NCBI GenBank assembly: GCA_900472295.1
Contig: UCIA01000045.1
Coordinates: 30,452 to 79,661, forward strand
Length of the DNA: 49,210 bases
Source: Hyphomicrobiales bacterium
GTDB taxonomy: Bacteria > Pseudomonadota > Alphaproteobacteria > Rhizobiales > Rhizobiaceae
Direction: 5' to 3'
In this document: positions 26,700 to 35,693 of the stretch, one piece after another
Layout: each line of letters starts with the position of its first letter
How positions within the stretch are numbered: the first letter of the stretch is position 1
Translations under genes and position numbers: made by a program
The notes under the pieces: generated by a model
What the model saw: only the letters and a program-made list of their open reading frames with translations
Told to the model about the DNA's origin: nothing
Databases searched by the model: none

Positions 26700-27524
26700 T
26701 TATTTCACAGCGCCAAACGTCAGGCCGCGCACCAGCTGCTTCTGGCTGAACCAGCCCATGATCAGGATGGGGGCGATCGCCAGTGTCGAGGCTGCCGAAA
26801 GCTTGGCCCAAAACAGGCCTTGCGGGCTTGAGAACGAACTGATGAAAGCCGTCAGCGGCGCCGCCTCGGTGGTGGTCAGGCGGATGGTCCAGAACGCCTC
26901 GTTCCATGCCAGGATGATGTTGAGCAGCATGGTCGAGGCGATGCCGGGCACCGCCATCGGGGTCAGCACATAGACGATCTCGCCCCACAGCGTGGCGCCG
27001 TCCATGCGCGCCGCTTCCAGGATCTCGCCGGGGATCTCGCGGAAGTAGGTGTAGAGCATCCAGATCACGATCGGCAGGTTGATCAGCATCAGCATGATCA
27101 TCAGGCCGATGCGGCTGTCGAGAAGGCCAAGGTCGCGGAAGATCAGGTAGATCGGAAACAGCACGGCGACTGCCGGCATCATCTTGGTGGAGAGCATCCA
27201 CATCAGGATGTCCTTGGTCCACTTGCCCGGCGAGAAAGCCATCGACCATGCGGCCGGAACCGCAACGATCAGGGCCAGGATGGTAGAGCCGACCGCCAGG
27301 ATCACCGAATTGAGGAAGAACTTGAAATAGCCGCTCTGCGCCTGAACCTCGGTATAGCTCTCGAACGTCCCCGACGGGATCAGGTTGAAGCCCTGGATGG
27401 CCTCCTGCTCCGACTTGAACGAGGTGATGATCGTATAGAGGATCGGGAAGAAGATCAGCAGGGCGACGATCCAGGCGGCCGCGGTCGCAATGACCTTGTG
27501 TTGGGTGGTGACTGCACGTGCCAT
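26700..27524 (-). CDS. smoG: Sorbitol/mannitol ABC importer permease 2
   Basis: CUT1 permease of the MalG type, 274 residues with six hydrophobic segments and the EAA loop IPGEILEAARMDGATLWGEI. ATG 27524 is chosen because GGGAGGA lies 6-12 nt upstream; the frame remains open further but covers the smoF gene in another frame. It follows smoF by 11 nt. It pairs with SmoF in the membrane. Confidence 0.93.
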   Translation of the reverse strand: MARAVTTQHKVIATAAAWIVALLIFFPILYTIITSFKSEQEAIQGFNLIPSGTFESYTEVQAQSGYFKFFLNSVILAVGSTILALIVAVPAAWSMAFSPGKWTKDILMWMLSTKMMPAVAVLFPIYLIFRDLGLLDSRIGLMIMLMLINLPIVIWMLYTYFREIPGEILEAARMDGATLWGEIVYVLTPMAVPGIASTMLLNIILAWNEAFWTIRLTTTEAAPLTAFISSFSSPQGLFWAKLSAASTLAIAPILIMGWFSQKQLVRGLTFGAVK

Positions 27525-27535
27525 CGTATCCTCCC

Positions 27536-28408
27536 TTACTTGTCCAGGTTCTTGCCGACCGCGCGCATGGCGAAGAAGGCGACGATGTTGGCGAGAATGA
27601 CGGCGATGACACCGCCGGCGGAAGCCTGGCCGATTTTGAACTCCAGCAATGCCTTCTGGTAGACGAGGAAGGGCAGGTTGGTGGAAGCGTAGCCGGGGCC
27701 GCCATTGGTGGTGACCAGGATCTCGGCATAGACCGACAGGAGGAAGATGGTCTGGATCAGGATGACGACGGTGATGGCGCGCGACATGTGCGGCAGCGTC
27801 AGATAGATGAAGCGGCTTACGAAGCCGGCGCCGTCCATCTCGGCGGCTTCCTTCTGCTCGCCGTCGAGCGACTGCAGCGCGGTCAACAGGATCAGCGTGG
27901 CGAAGGGCAGCCATTGCCAGGCGACGATGATGATGATGGCCAGCATCGGATGCTGCCCGAACCAGTCGATCGGTTGCGCCCCGAAGAAGCGCGCAATGTC
28001 GGCGAAGACGCCGTATTGCGGGTGCATGATCATGTTCTTCCAGACCAGCGCCGCCACCGGCGGCATGACGAAGAACGGTGAGATGACGAGGATGCGCACG
28101 ATCCCCTGTCCCCACATCGGCTGATCGATCAAAAGCGCCAGCATGATGCCGCCGATGACGGTGATCAAAAGCACGCTGCCCACCAGGACAAGCGTGTTGA
28201 GGATCGACTGCAGGAATGCCGGGTTGGAATAGAACAGCGAATAGTTCGAGAACCAGACGAAGCCGTCACGGATCGGATTGAGCGGATTGTATTGCTGGAA
28301 GGAGAACCAGATGGTGAGTGCCAGCGGCACGACCATCCAGACGAACAACAGCACCACGGATGGCGCCAACATGAAGCGGGCAAGCGAACGGGTCTGCTGA
28401 GTAGCCAT
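27536..28408 (-). CDS. smoF: Sorbitol/mannitol ABC importer permease 1
   Basis: CUT1 permease of the MalF/UgpA type, 290 residues with six hydrophobic segments and an EAA loop (LDGEQKEAAEMDGAGFVSRF). ATG 28408 is favoured because AAGGGTGA is correctly spaced upstream; a GTG at 28417 overlaps that site. It is separated from smoE by 119 nt that include an 11-bp perfect hairpin. Confidence 0.93.
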   Translation of the reverse strand: MATQQTRSLARFMLAPSVVLLFVWMVVPLALTIWFSFQQYNPLNPIRDGFVWFSNYSLFYSNPAFLQSILNTLVLVGSVLLITVIGGIMLALLIDQPMWGQGIVRILVISPFFVMPPVAALVWKNMIMHPQYGVFADIARFFGAQPIDWFGQHPMLAIIIIVAWQWLPFATLILLTALQSLDGEQKEAAEMDGAGFVSRFIYLTLPHMSRAITVVILIQTIFLLSVYAEILVTTNGGPGYASTNLPFLVYQKALLEFKIGQASAGGVIAVILANIVAFFAMRAVGKNLDK

Positions 28409-28454
28409 GACGGTCACCCTTCAAGGTCAGCCAAATTTTCAAGTGTGTGAAAGA

Positions 28455-28482
28455 GGCCGCCCGAACTGGGATTCGGGCGGCC
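28455..28482 (-). terminator. Intercistronic hairpin smoE-smoF
   Basis: GGCCGCCCGAA (28455-28465) and TTCGGGCGGCC (28472-28482) form a perfect 11-bp stem with a 6-nt loop. It is 45 nt past the smoE stop and upstream of smoF. No T run follows on the minus strand. Such stems after binding-protein genes commonly protect the upstream mRNA from 3' decay and give excess binding protein. Confidence 0.6.
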
Positions 28483-28527
28483 GTTGCCGGCCAAGGAGGC
28501 GACCGGCATTCGGCACCGGGAGGAGCC

Positions 28528-29838
28528 TTACTTGATGTAACCGCCTTCGGTCATTGCCGCGGTGGCAGCGTCCTGGGCCTGCTTCAAAGCGTCGTCGACG
28601 CTCGACTGGCCGGCGAGTGCGGCCGAGAAGAGCTGGCCGACCGTGGTGCCGAGACCCTGGAATTCAGGGATGGCGACGAACTGGACGCCGACATAGGGCA
28701 CCGGCTTGACGGTCGGATGCGTCGGGTCGGCGGCGTTGATGGAGTCCAGCGTCATCTTGGCGAACGGAGCCGCCTTCTGGTACTCGGCGTTGGCGTAGAG
28801 CGAGGAGCGCGTGCCCGGAGGCACATTGGCCCAGCCTTCCTTGGAAGCGACGAGCTCGGCATAGTGCTTGCTGGTTGCCCAGGAAACGAACTTCTGAGCC
28901 GCGTCTCCCTTCTGCGTGCCGGCGGGAATGGCCAGCGACCAGGCCCACAGCCAGTTGCCGCGCTTGCCGAGGCCATTGTCCGGCGCCAGCGCATAGCCGA
29001 CCTTGTCGGCGACGGTCGAGTTCTTCGGATCGGAGACGAAGGACGCAGCGACGGTGGCGTCGATCCACATACCGCACTTGCCCTGCTGGAACAGCGCCAG
29101 GTTTTCGTTGAAGCCGTTGGACGAGGCGCCCTCCGGACCAGCGGCCTTCATCAGGTCGACATAGAACTGCAGCGTGTTCTTCCATTCCGGCTGGTCGAAT
29201 TGCGGCTTCCAGTTCTCGTCGAACCAGCGGGCGCCGAAGGAGTTCGACATGGCGGTCAGGAAGGCCATGTTCTCGCCCCAGCCGGCCTTGCCGCGCAGGC
29301 ACACGCCGTTCACGCCATTGGCGCGGTCGGTCATCTTTTCGGCGGCCTCCTTGATGAAGTCCCAGGTCGGCGCGTCGGGCATGGTCAGCCCAGCCTTCTC
29401 GATCAGGTCCTTGCGGTACATGACGAAGGAGCTTTCGCCGTAGAAGGGCGCTGCATAGAGCTTGCCGTCGACCGACAGGCCGCCGGCGATGGCCGGGATG
29501 ATGTCCTTGACGTCATAGTCGTCGCCTAGCTTGTCGAGCGGCAGCAGCCAGTTCTGCTTGGCCCAGATCGGAACCTCGTAGGTGCCGATGGTCATCACGT
29601 CGTACTGGCCGCCCTTGGTGGCGATGTCGGTGGTGACGCGCTCGCGCAGCACGTTCTCTTCGAGCGTCACCCAGTTGAGCGTGATGTCGGGGTTGGCCTT
29701 GGTGAAGTCGTCGGTCAGCTTCTGCATGCGGACCATGTCGCCATTGTTGACGGTGGCGATGGTGATGGATTCGGCATGCGCGGCGAAAGCGAAAACGCTG
29801 GCCGACAACAAGCCCAGAGTGAGCGTGCGCAGTTTCAT
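28528..29838 (-). CDS. smoE: Sorbitol/mannitol ABC importer, substrate-binding protein
   Basis: Periplasmic family-1 binding protein of 436 residues. A signal peptide is plain (MKLRTLTLGLLSASVFAFAAHA, cleavage after AHA). The mature start ESITIATVNNGDMVRMQKLT and the segments APFYGESSFVMYRKDLIE and NQKCGMW-like QQGKCGMWIDATVAA fit the polyol/maltose group. ATG 29838 follows GGGAGGAAT. It is first in the smoEFGKS-mtlK operon; specificity for sorbitol and mannitol is taken from that gene order. Confidence 0.93.
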   Translation of the reverse strand: MKLRTLTLGLLSASVFAFAAHAESITIATVNNGDMVRMQKLTDDFTKANPDITLNWVTLEENVLRERVTTDIATKGGQYDVMTIGTYEVPIWAKQNWLLPLDKLGDDYDVKDIIPAIAGGLSVDGKLYAAPFYGESSFVMYRKDLIEKAGLTMPDAPTWDFIKEAAEKMTDRANGVNGVCLRGKAGWGENMAFLTAMSNSFGARWFDENWKPQFDQPEWKNTLQFYVDLMKAAGPEGASSNGFNENLALFQQGKCGMWIDATVAASFVSDPKNSTVADKVGYALAPDNGLGKRGNWLWAWSLAIPAGTQKGDAAQKFVSWATSKHYAELVASKEGWANVPPGTRSSLYANAEYQKAAPFAKMTLDSINAADPTHPTVKPVPYVGVQFVAIPEFQGLGTTVGQLFSAALAGQSSVDDALKQAQDAATAAMTEGGYIK

Positions 29839-29886
29839 CAAATTCCTCCCATGAACCAAGATGAGCATTTGCCTTGGTGGTGGGCA

Positions 29887-29914
29887 ATTACTCATTTGGC
29901 ATTAATTATGTCAA
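29887..29914 (-). promoter_or_regulatory. Candidate smoE promoter
   Basis: On the minus strand TTGACA (29914-29909) is a perfect -35 hexamer, and 16 nt further AGTAAT (29892-29887) is a 4/6 match to the -10. They lie 49-76 nt upstream of the smoE ATG in an AT-richer stretch. GGGCAATT at 29882-29889 overlaps the -10 and recurs in front of the SorC-type regulator gene (32827-32834), so it may be an operator half-site. Confidence 0.4.
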
Positions 29915-30074
29915 GGCGGATTCGATGCTGCAGCGCAGCACGGAGGCTCAGTGCGCAGTGTAGAGTGCTTAAAGAATATTGAATGGATGGTAGGGTACTC
30001 GCGGGCGCGAGGATCAAGGCAGCCTGAAGCCGGCCATCGCAACTCCATCGATCACCGAGTTGCGGGCCAAGCCC

Positions 30075-30305
30075 TCAGCCGTGGGACGGGTAGCTTCCGA
30101 CGGAATATTCGAAAACCCTGCCGTCGCGGGTTTGCTTGGCTCTGGTCAGCACTTCGGTCACCTGGATCCAGCTGGGCTCATCCTTGCGCAGCCTAACTTC
30201 CCGGCCGATTGCCTTAACGGCAGCTTGAAACGGCGTAAATGCTTCAATCACCTGCGTCGCGCGCACGGTGTTGTTGTCCATTTCTTCGACACGGTAGACT
30301 TTCAT
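30075..30305 (-). CDS. Small conserved-looking protein, function unknown
   Basis: A 76-residue soluble protein starting MKVYRVEEMDNNTVRATQVI at ATG 30305. It is predicted mixed alpha/beta, rich in charged residues, with no signal peptide, membrane segment or cysteine. I do not recognise a family. Coding is supported by low Arg/Ser bias compared with shadow frames, a sensible start and AT-rich DNA upstream. It stands alone between smoE and a LysR gene. Confidence 0.55.
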   Translation of the reverse strand: MKVYRVEEMDNNTVRATQVIEAFTPFQAAVKAIGREVRLRKDEPSWIQVTEVLTRAKQTRDGRVFEYSVGSYPSHG

Positions 30306-30538
30306 CAGCCTGCTGATCAATCCTGTTTTTAATCTGCAAAGGATTGATCCCGCTCAATTGGGTTGCCACAAGCACAAGGCTACGCCTGGCAGGTGATATC
30401 GACAGCGTTTTTCTCAGGCTTGGTTAACCGGGCAGGCCAATGGCGCCCGTCTAGTCTCAGAAAATCGATATTTCTGTTGATTGCAAGCTCAGCCTTGGAA
30501 ACTCATCCAGAAATCGGGCGTCGAATCACTTCGCCTCC

Positions 30539-31447
30539 TTAGGCGCTGGCGATCTCAGCCAGGATCCAGTCGCGGAAGGCGCGTATCTTCGGGACGTTGC
30601 GGCGCGCCGTCGGGTAGACCAGCCAATAGGCATGGCCGTCGTCGCCGACGAGGTCGAAGGGCTGGATCAGGCGGCCGGCGGCAAGCTCGGTCTTGAACAG
30701 CGCCGTGGTCAGGATCGCCACGCCATGGCCGGCGATGGCCGCATTCGCCTCATAGGCCTGCGCGCCCATGCTGGAGCCGGGGCGGCTGGCAAGCTCATCC
30801 GCCGGCACGCCGGCAAGGGCGAACCATTCCCGCCACCAGATGTCGCCGGGATCGAGAATGGGCAGTTTGAACAGATCGGCCGGCTCATGGACGCCACCGA
30901 TGGTGGCGGCGAGTGCCGGGCTCAGCACCGGCGTGAAGTCAGCCTTGAACAAGAGATGGGTTTCCACTCCGGGCCAGTTGCCGCTGCCGGAGCGGATGGC
31001 GATGTCCATGTCCTCGCGGGCGAAATCGATGACCCTGTTCGAGGTATCGACACGCACCGCCAGCGACGGATGCGAGAGCTGGAAGGAACCGAGATGCTGC
31101 GCCAGCCAGTTCGAGGCGAAGGTCAACAGCGTCGACACGGAAAGCACACCGTCGGCGCCGCCACGCGCGGCCGAATAGGCGCTTGAGAGCAGGCTGAACG
31201 CCTCGCTGACCGCGGGCGCCAGGCGCTGGCCGGGTTCGGTCAGCACGATCTGGCGCGGCTGGCGCAGGAACAGCGGCGAGCCGATGCGCTCTTCCAGCAG
31301 CTTGATCTGGTAGCTGGCGGCGGCCTGCGTCATGCCCAGCTCCTGCGCGGCCTTGGTGAAGGAGAGATGCCGCGCGACGGCCTCGAACACCCTGATCGCC
31401 TGCAGCGGCGGCAGTTGGGCGAGCTGTGGTGCCTTGAGATCGGGCAT
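30539..31447 (-). CDS. LysR-family transcriptional regulator (GcvA-like)
   Basis: A 302-residue LysR regulator. The N-terminal helix-turn-helix is LSFTKAAQELGMTQAAASYQ (about residues 28-47), and the C-terminal co-inducer domain runs from about 95 to the end. ATG 31447 has a strong AAGGAGG site. It is divergent from the DUF1127-like gene at 31558, and a 23-bp dyad lies in the 110-nt gap. Divergent LysR plus small DUF1127 genes are reminiscent of the VtlR-type arrangement in Brucella and Agrobacterium, though I cannot show orthology. Confidence 0.9.
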   Translation of the reverse strand: MPDLKAPQLAQLPPLQAIRVFEAVARHLSFTKAAQELGMTQAAASYQIKLLEERIGSPLFLRQPRQIVLTEPGQRLAPAVSEAFSLLSSAYSAARGGADGVLSVSTLLTFASNWLAQHLGSFQLSHPSLAVRVDTSNRVIDFAREDMDIAIRSGSGNWPGVETHLLFKADFTPVLSPALAATIGGVHEPADLFKLPILDPGDIWWREWFALAGVPADELASRPGSSMGAQAYEANAAIAGHGVAILTTALFKTELAAGRLIQPFDLVGDDGHAYWLVYPTARRNVPKIRAFRDWILAEIASA

Positions 31448-31477
31448 AAGCCCTCCTTATGGGTCATGATCGACGTT

Positions 31478-31500
31478 TGATTGGAAGCAGGGGCCAATCA
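31478..31500. promoter_or_regulatory. Dyad, candidate LysR operator
   Basis: TGATTGG (31478-31484) and CCAATCA (31494-31500) form a perfect 7-bp inverted repeat separated by 9 nt, in the middle of the divergent LysR/DUF1127-like promoter region. Length and position suit a LysR-type binding site controlling both genes. Confidence 0.5.
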
Positions 31501-31557
31501 GGCAGATATCTGGTGTCGACGATCCATCCAGTTCAAGCATAGCGGAGACTGAAGATC

Positions 31558-31743
31558 ATGACCACGGCACACGAAAAGCTCCACTCGACCCCGGCGCAGA
31601 GCTGGTTTTCCGTGCTGGCGCACGAATTTTCCCTGTTGGTGCGCCGCCGGCGCGGCTATGTCGACGTCCGGGACCTGTCGCCGCATTTGCAGCGCGACAT
31701 GGGTTTCCTCGACGGCAACGACCCGTCCGGGCGCTACAAGTAG
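31558..31743 (+). CDS. DUF1127-like small protein
   Basis: A 61-residue protein ending VDVRDLSPHLQRDMGFLDGN plus nine residues. The DLSPHLQRDMGF part matches the DUF1127 pattern of a leucine-rich turn followed by RDxG. A central RRRRG patch makes it basic. A GGAGA ribosome site lies about 10 nt before ATG 31558. Its divergent LysR neighbour probably regulates it. Confidence 0.72.
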   Translation: MTTAHEKLHSTPAQSWFSVLAHEFSLLVRRRRGYVDVRDLSPHLQRDMGFLDGNDPSGRYK

Positions 31744-31781
31744 CACGGTTCGATTTTATCGATGAGCCGTTTGAGCGATAA

Positions 31782-32741
31782 TCAGGCGCCGTCGAGCAGG
31801 GCCGCAGCGGTCCGCTCGTCGGTGATGAGGCCATTGACCAGCCGGCGGTTCACGGCGGCCAGTATGCCCGGCAATTTGCGCTCGCCCATGGCCAGCGCAA
31901 TGACCAGCGACTTTTCGCGCGACGGCAAGGCCGCCGACGACACCCGGTCGTTGGTGATGCCCTCGATCATGCGGCCCTCCCGGTCGAATACCCAGCCGAC
32001 GATCTCGGCGACACCACCGGCCTTTTGCAGCGCCTTCAATTCACTTTCCGAGATGAATCCATCCTCATAGAGCGGCGCCTTCGGGCCGAGATCGCCGATG
32101 CCGACAAAGGTGACGTCGGCTTCCGCCGCAAGCGCCAGCGTCGGCTGGATCATCGGCTGAGCAAGCAGCATCTCGCGCTCTTCCGGCGACGAGGCGATGA
32201 CCGGCAGCGGCATCGGGAAAGAGCGCGCCTTGACCCTGTCGGCCATGGTGAAGATGACGTTGTAGAAGGCGGCCGAACCGTCGGGCGAGATGTTGCCGGT
32301 CAAGGACACCACCTTGTGCTGCGAGCATTCCATCGGCGGCAATTGCTCGATCGCCGCCTTCAGCGTGCGGCCGGTGCCGATGGCCATGACGATCGGCGTC
32401 GGCGACCTGAGCCGCCGCTCGATCTCGGCCGCGGCCGCCTCGGCAATACCGATCGTGGTCGAGGACGAGGTCGGATCGCTCGGCACCACTTCGACGAGAT
32501 CCAGCGCGAAGCGCGACTTCAGCCTAGCTGCAAGGTCGAGGCAATTGGCGATCGGGTGGTCGACGCGGACCTTGATCAGCCCTTCGGATACCGCCAGCGA
32601 CACCAGCCGCTGCGCTGTCTGACGGGAAATGCCGAGCGTGGCGGCGATCTGGTCCTGCGTGTTGCCGGCAACATAATAAAGCCAGCCGGCACGCGCCGCC
32701 TCGTCCAGCCTGTTGCTGCCGCCATCCTGCCGCGAATTCAA
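31782..32741 (-). CDS. SorC/DeoR-type sugar-binding transcriptional regulator
   Basis: A 319-residue regulator with an N-terminal helix-turn-helix (about residues 15-60, QDQIAATLGISRQTAQRLVS) and a C-terminal sugar-phosphate-binding domain (SorC type) containing GIAEAAAAEIERRL and VVSLTGNISPDGS. The start is TTG 32741, supported by a strong GGGAGG site and the absence of other starts. It probably regulates a polyol operon; in related bacteria a SorC-type regulator sits with smo genes. It is divergent from a HAD phosphatase gene. Confidence 0.9.
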   Translation of the reverse strand: MNSRQDGGSNRLDEAARAGWLYYVAGNTQDQIAATLGISRQTAQRLVSLAVSEGLIKVRVDHPIANCLDLAARLKSRFALDLVEVVPSDPTSSSTTIGIAEAAAAEIERRLRSPTPIVMAIGTGRTLKAAIEQLPPMECSQHKVVSLTGNISPDGSAAFYNVIFTMADRVKARSFPMPLPVIASSPEEREMLLAQPMIQPTLALAAEADVTFVGIGDLGPKAPLYEDGFISESELKALQKAGGVAEIVGWVFDREGRMIEGITNDRVSSAALPSREKSLVIALAMGERKLPGILAAVNRRLVNGLITDERTAAALLDGA

Positions 32742-32809
32742 GGTCTGCCTCCCCAGCCCGCCCCCCTTTGGACGAAGCGCTTATAGTCTTGCAGGGAATG
32801 CACCTGCGC

Positions 32810-32836
32810 GCAATTGTCAATGCAGAGGGCAATTGC
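32810..32836. promoter_or_regulatory. Repeated GCAATTG motif upstream of SorC-type gene
   Basis: GCAATTG at 32810-32816 and GCAATTGC at 32829-32836, 19 nt apart, in the divergent region between the regulator and the HAD gene. GGGCAATT (32827-32834) is also found over the candidate smoE promoter. This could be the regulator's operator, but the motif is short and chance is not excluded. Confidence 0.3.
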
Positions 32837-32954
32837 TTGCTGCTTCGGAACGGTCGCAAAGCGGCAATCGTCCCACCAATATCGCCTACAAACGGGTCCG
32901 GCGGTTTATCTCCTGATACAAACGCTTTAAGGGGATCGGCAAAAGGAGCCTCGC

Positions 32955-33587
32955 ATGACGCCGAAAGCGGTTTTCTGGGATATGGACGGCACGCTGGTCG
33001 ACAGCGAGCCTCTGCACGAGGCTGCCCTGGTGGCGGCGCTGCGCAGCGTCGGCATCGCGCCGCCGGTCGACCTGCATGAGCGGGTGCTGGGCATCGCCGC
33101 CGCACCTGTCTACGAGATGCTGCGCGCAGAGTTCGGCCTCGATCTGCCTTTCGACGACTGGATCGTGCGCAAATACGATCACTACATGCCGATGGCTGCA
33201 ACGCTGAAGCCGCGCCCCGGCGCGATCGAAGTGTTCAACGAATTGCGCGCGCTCGGTGTGCAGCAGGCGGTGGTGTCCAATTCCGACCGGGTGATCGTCG
33301 ATGCAAACTTGAGCGCAGTCGGCTTGATCTATCCCGGCATGCGCACGATCAGCCGCAACGATGTGCGCGAAGGCAAACCGCACCCCGAGCCCTTCCTGCG
33401 CGCGGCGTGGCTGGCCGGCGTCGATCCCTCGGACGCGGTGGCGGTAGACGACAGCGTAACCGGCGCCACATCCGGCCTGGCGGCAGGGATGCGCACGATC
33501 TTCTGGCCGGAAGCGCCGATGGCAGGACCGCCCGGTGCCATTGTGATCAACAGTGCCGAGGAATTGCGGGCTCAGTTGGGACTCTGA
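32955..33587 (+). CDS. HAD-superfamily phosphatase
   Basis: A 210-residue HAD hydrolase of the beta-phosphoglucomutase/phosphatase group. Motif I is WDMDGTLVDSEP, motif II is the serine in AVVSNSDR, motif III is the lysine in EGKPHPEPF, and motif IV is VDDSVTGATSG. ATG 32955 follows AAGGAG. It is divergent from the SorC-type regulator, and may act on a sugar or polyol phosphate. It is a second HAD gene near the polyol locus, distinct in sequence from the one at 22617. Confidence 0.88.
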   Translation: MTPKAVFWDMDGTLVDSEPLHEAALVAALRSVGIAPPVDLHERVLGIAAAPVYEMLRAEFGLDLPFDDWIVRKYDHYMPMAATLKPRPGAIEVFNELRALGVQQAVVSNSDRVIVDANLSAVGLIYPGMRTISRNDVREGKPHPEPFLRAAWLAGVDPSDAVAVDDSVTGATSGLAAGMRTIFWPEAPMAGPPGAIVINSAEELRAQLGL

Positions 33588-33591
33588 GGAG

Positions 33592-33770
33592 ACCCCTTCT
33601 CCCCGTCAATATACCGGCAGGCGGATGAGGGCAGCGCCGACCTGGCGAAGCGTCGGCGTCCAGATGCTGATTTCTGAAACCTTGGCGCTGCCCCTCATTG
33701 TCCTGCCGGACATTTCTCCCCGTATAGTGACGGGGAGAAAGTGGCTGCGTTGACGGTTTCGCCAATTACC
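33592..33770. repeat. Mosaic palindromic repeat, family B copy 1
   Basis: Outer arms TTCTCCCCGTC (33597-33607) and GACGGGGAGAA (33729-33739) flank inverted arms at 33614-33638 and 33684-33709 (CCGGCAGG...GCAGCGCC and its complement). The right end also forms its own 11-bp hairpin (33713-33723/33730-33740) with loop ATAGTG. A GACGGTTTCGCCAAT block (33752-33766) recurs inverted at 47875-47889. It fills the gap between convergent HAD and aldolase genes, so it may serve as a bidirectional terminator. Confidence 0.85.
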
Positions 33771-33789
33771 GACGTTGCGAAATTATCGC

Positions 33790-34557
33790 TCAGCTCCGGT
33801 ACACCGGCTCCTGCTCGTCGAGGATCGCCTTCAACTCGGCGAGATGGCGCTCGGCCTGGCCGGGATAGTCGTCCATTTCGCTCGCGGCCTTTTCGGCAAT
33901 GGCGTCGGACAGCGTTCGCAGCGGGCGGCCGGTCCACAGCGCCTTGATGTATGTCTCTGCCGCGCGCTCGAAATAGAACATGCGGTTGAAGGCATCGGCG
34001 ACGGTGTCGCCAATGACCATCACGCCGTGATTGCCCATCACCATGACCTTGACCTTGGGATCGGTCAGCAGTTGCGAACAGCGCTCGCCCTCTTCCTCGA
34101 AGGCCAGCCCGCCATAATGGGCGTCGACGACATGGCGGTTGAAGAACATGGCCGAGTTCTGATCGATCGGCGGCAGGGTCGAATCGGCCAGCGATGCCAG
34201 CACGGTGGCGTGGATGGAATGCACATGCATGGCGCAGCGCGCGTGCGGGACGTTGCGATGGATGGCGCCGTGCAAGCCCCACGCGGTCGGGTCGGGCGCG
34301 TTCGGGCCGGTCAGCGTCTCGGGATCGTTGGCGTCGATCAACAGCAGGTCGCTCGCCTTGATGCGCGAGAAATGCACCTGGTTGGGGTTCATCAGGAATT
34401 TGGTGCCGTCCTCGTTGACCGACAGCGAGAAATGGTTGGCCACCGCCTCATGCATGTTGAGCCGCGCCGTCCAGCGGAAGGCAGCGGCAAGATCGACGCG
34501 CTCCTCATAGTAGGGCAGGTTGGTCAGCGGCTCTTTCTGCAAACGGGCGATGCTCAT
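33790..34557 (-). CDS. Class II aldolase/adducin-family protein
   Basis: A 255-residue zinc-type class II aldolase fold protein. The zinc histidines are visible in CAMHVHSIHA (HVH) and GNHGVMVIG. The N-terminus has RLNMHEAVANHFSLSV, a family signature. Members include fuculose/rhamnulose-phosphate aldolases, ribulose-phosphate 4-epimerase and decarboxylating homologues; the exact reaction is not clear here. ATG 34557 follows GGAGGAT. It is downstream of ureG by 66 nt on the same strand, but is not an obvious urease function. Confidence 0.87.
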   Translation of the reverse strand: MSIARLQKEPLTNLPYYEERVDLAAAFRWTARLNMHEAVANHFSLSVNEDGTKFLMNPNQVHFSRIKASDLLLIDANDPETLTGPNAPDPTAWGLHGAIHRNVPHARCAMHVHSIHATVLASLADSTLPPIDQNSAMFFNRHVVDAHYGGLAFEEEGERCSQLLTDPKVKVMVMGNHGVMVIGDTVADAFNRMFYFERAAETYIKALWTGRPLRTLSDAIAEKAASEMDDYPGQAERHLAELKAILDEQEPVYRS

Positions 34558-34623
34558 CGAAAAATCCTCCATTTCCCCGAGAATGCCGCGCGCAAAGCCG
34601 ACCAGCAACCGGTAAGTACTGGG

Positions 34624-35252
<629 letters not shown>

Positions 35253-35256
<4 letters not shown>

Positions 35257-35693
35257 GCGGAGAACTCCGTAATGGCGAGAATTGCGAAGCTGAGCCCGAT
35301 CAAAAGGCACAGCGGCGAATAGAGGCTGACATCGAGCCGCGCGAAAGGTTGCTCCGGTGCCAGCCGACGCCACCACGGTGTGAAGCCGGCAATGCCGCGG
35401 CCGAGGAACACAAGCCCGATGAGCAGCGCGCTTGCGGCGAGGCCTTCCCTGGGAAAGGGCGAGGCAAAGAAGCCGATGAGTGCCAGCGGCCACAGTGTTG
35501 CCAGGCCGAGGCACGCGGCAACAGCGAAACTGGCAAACGGCGATGGCATCTCGTCGACGCCGCGAAAGCCGACAACGGCGTGGGCGCAGGAGGCAGCATC
35601 CCTGCCCGGCCAGATGCCGCCAAGGCCCCAATAGACATGCAGCGCCGTGATCAGCAGCAGGACGGCCGAGAGGGCGAAGGCGAGTGTGATCAT
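35253..35693 (-). CDS. DUF3995 membrane protein in urease operon
   Basis: A 146-residue inner-membrane protein with about four hydrophobic segments and the DUF3995 features LHVYWGLGGIWPG near the start and VFLGRGIAGFTPWWRR later. Function unknown. It overlaps ureF upstream and ureG downstream by 4 nt each, so it is translationally coupled inside the urease accessory operon. That position suggests, but does not prove, a link to urease, urea or nickel. Not a standard urease gene. Confidence 0.85.

Noticed and set aside
35257..35631. A longer N-terminus for UreG reaching 35631
   Set aside because: The extra residues are Arg/Cys-rich shadow of the DUF3995 gene; homology begins at ATG 35256.
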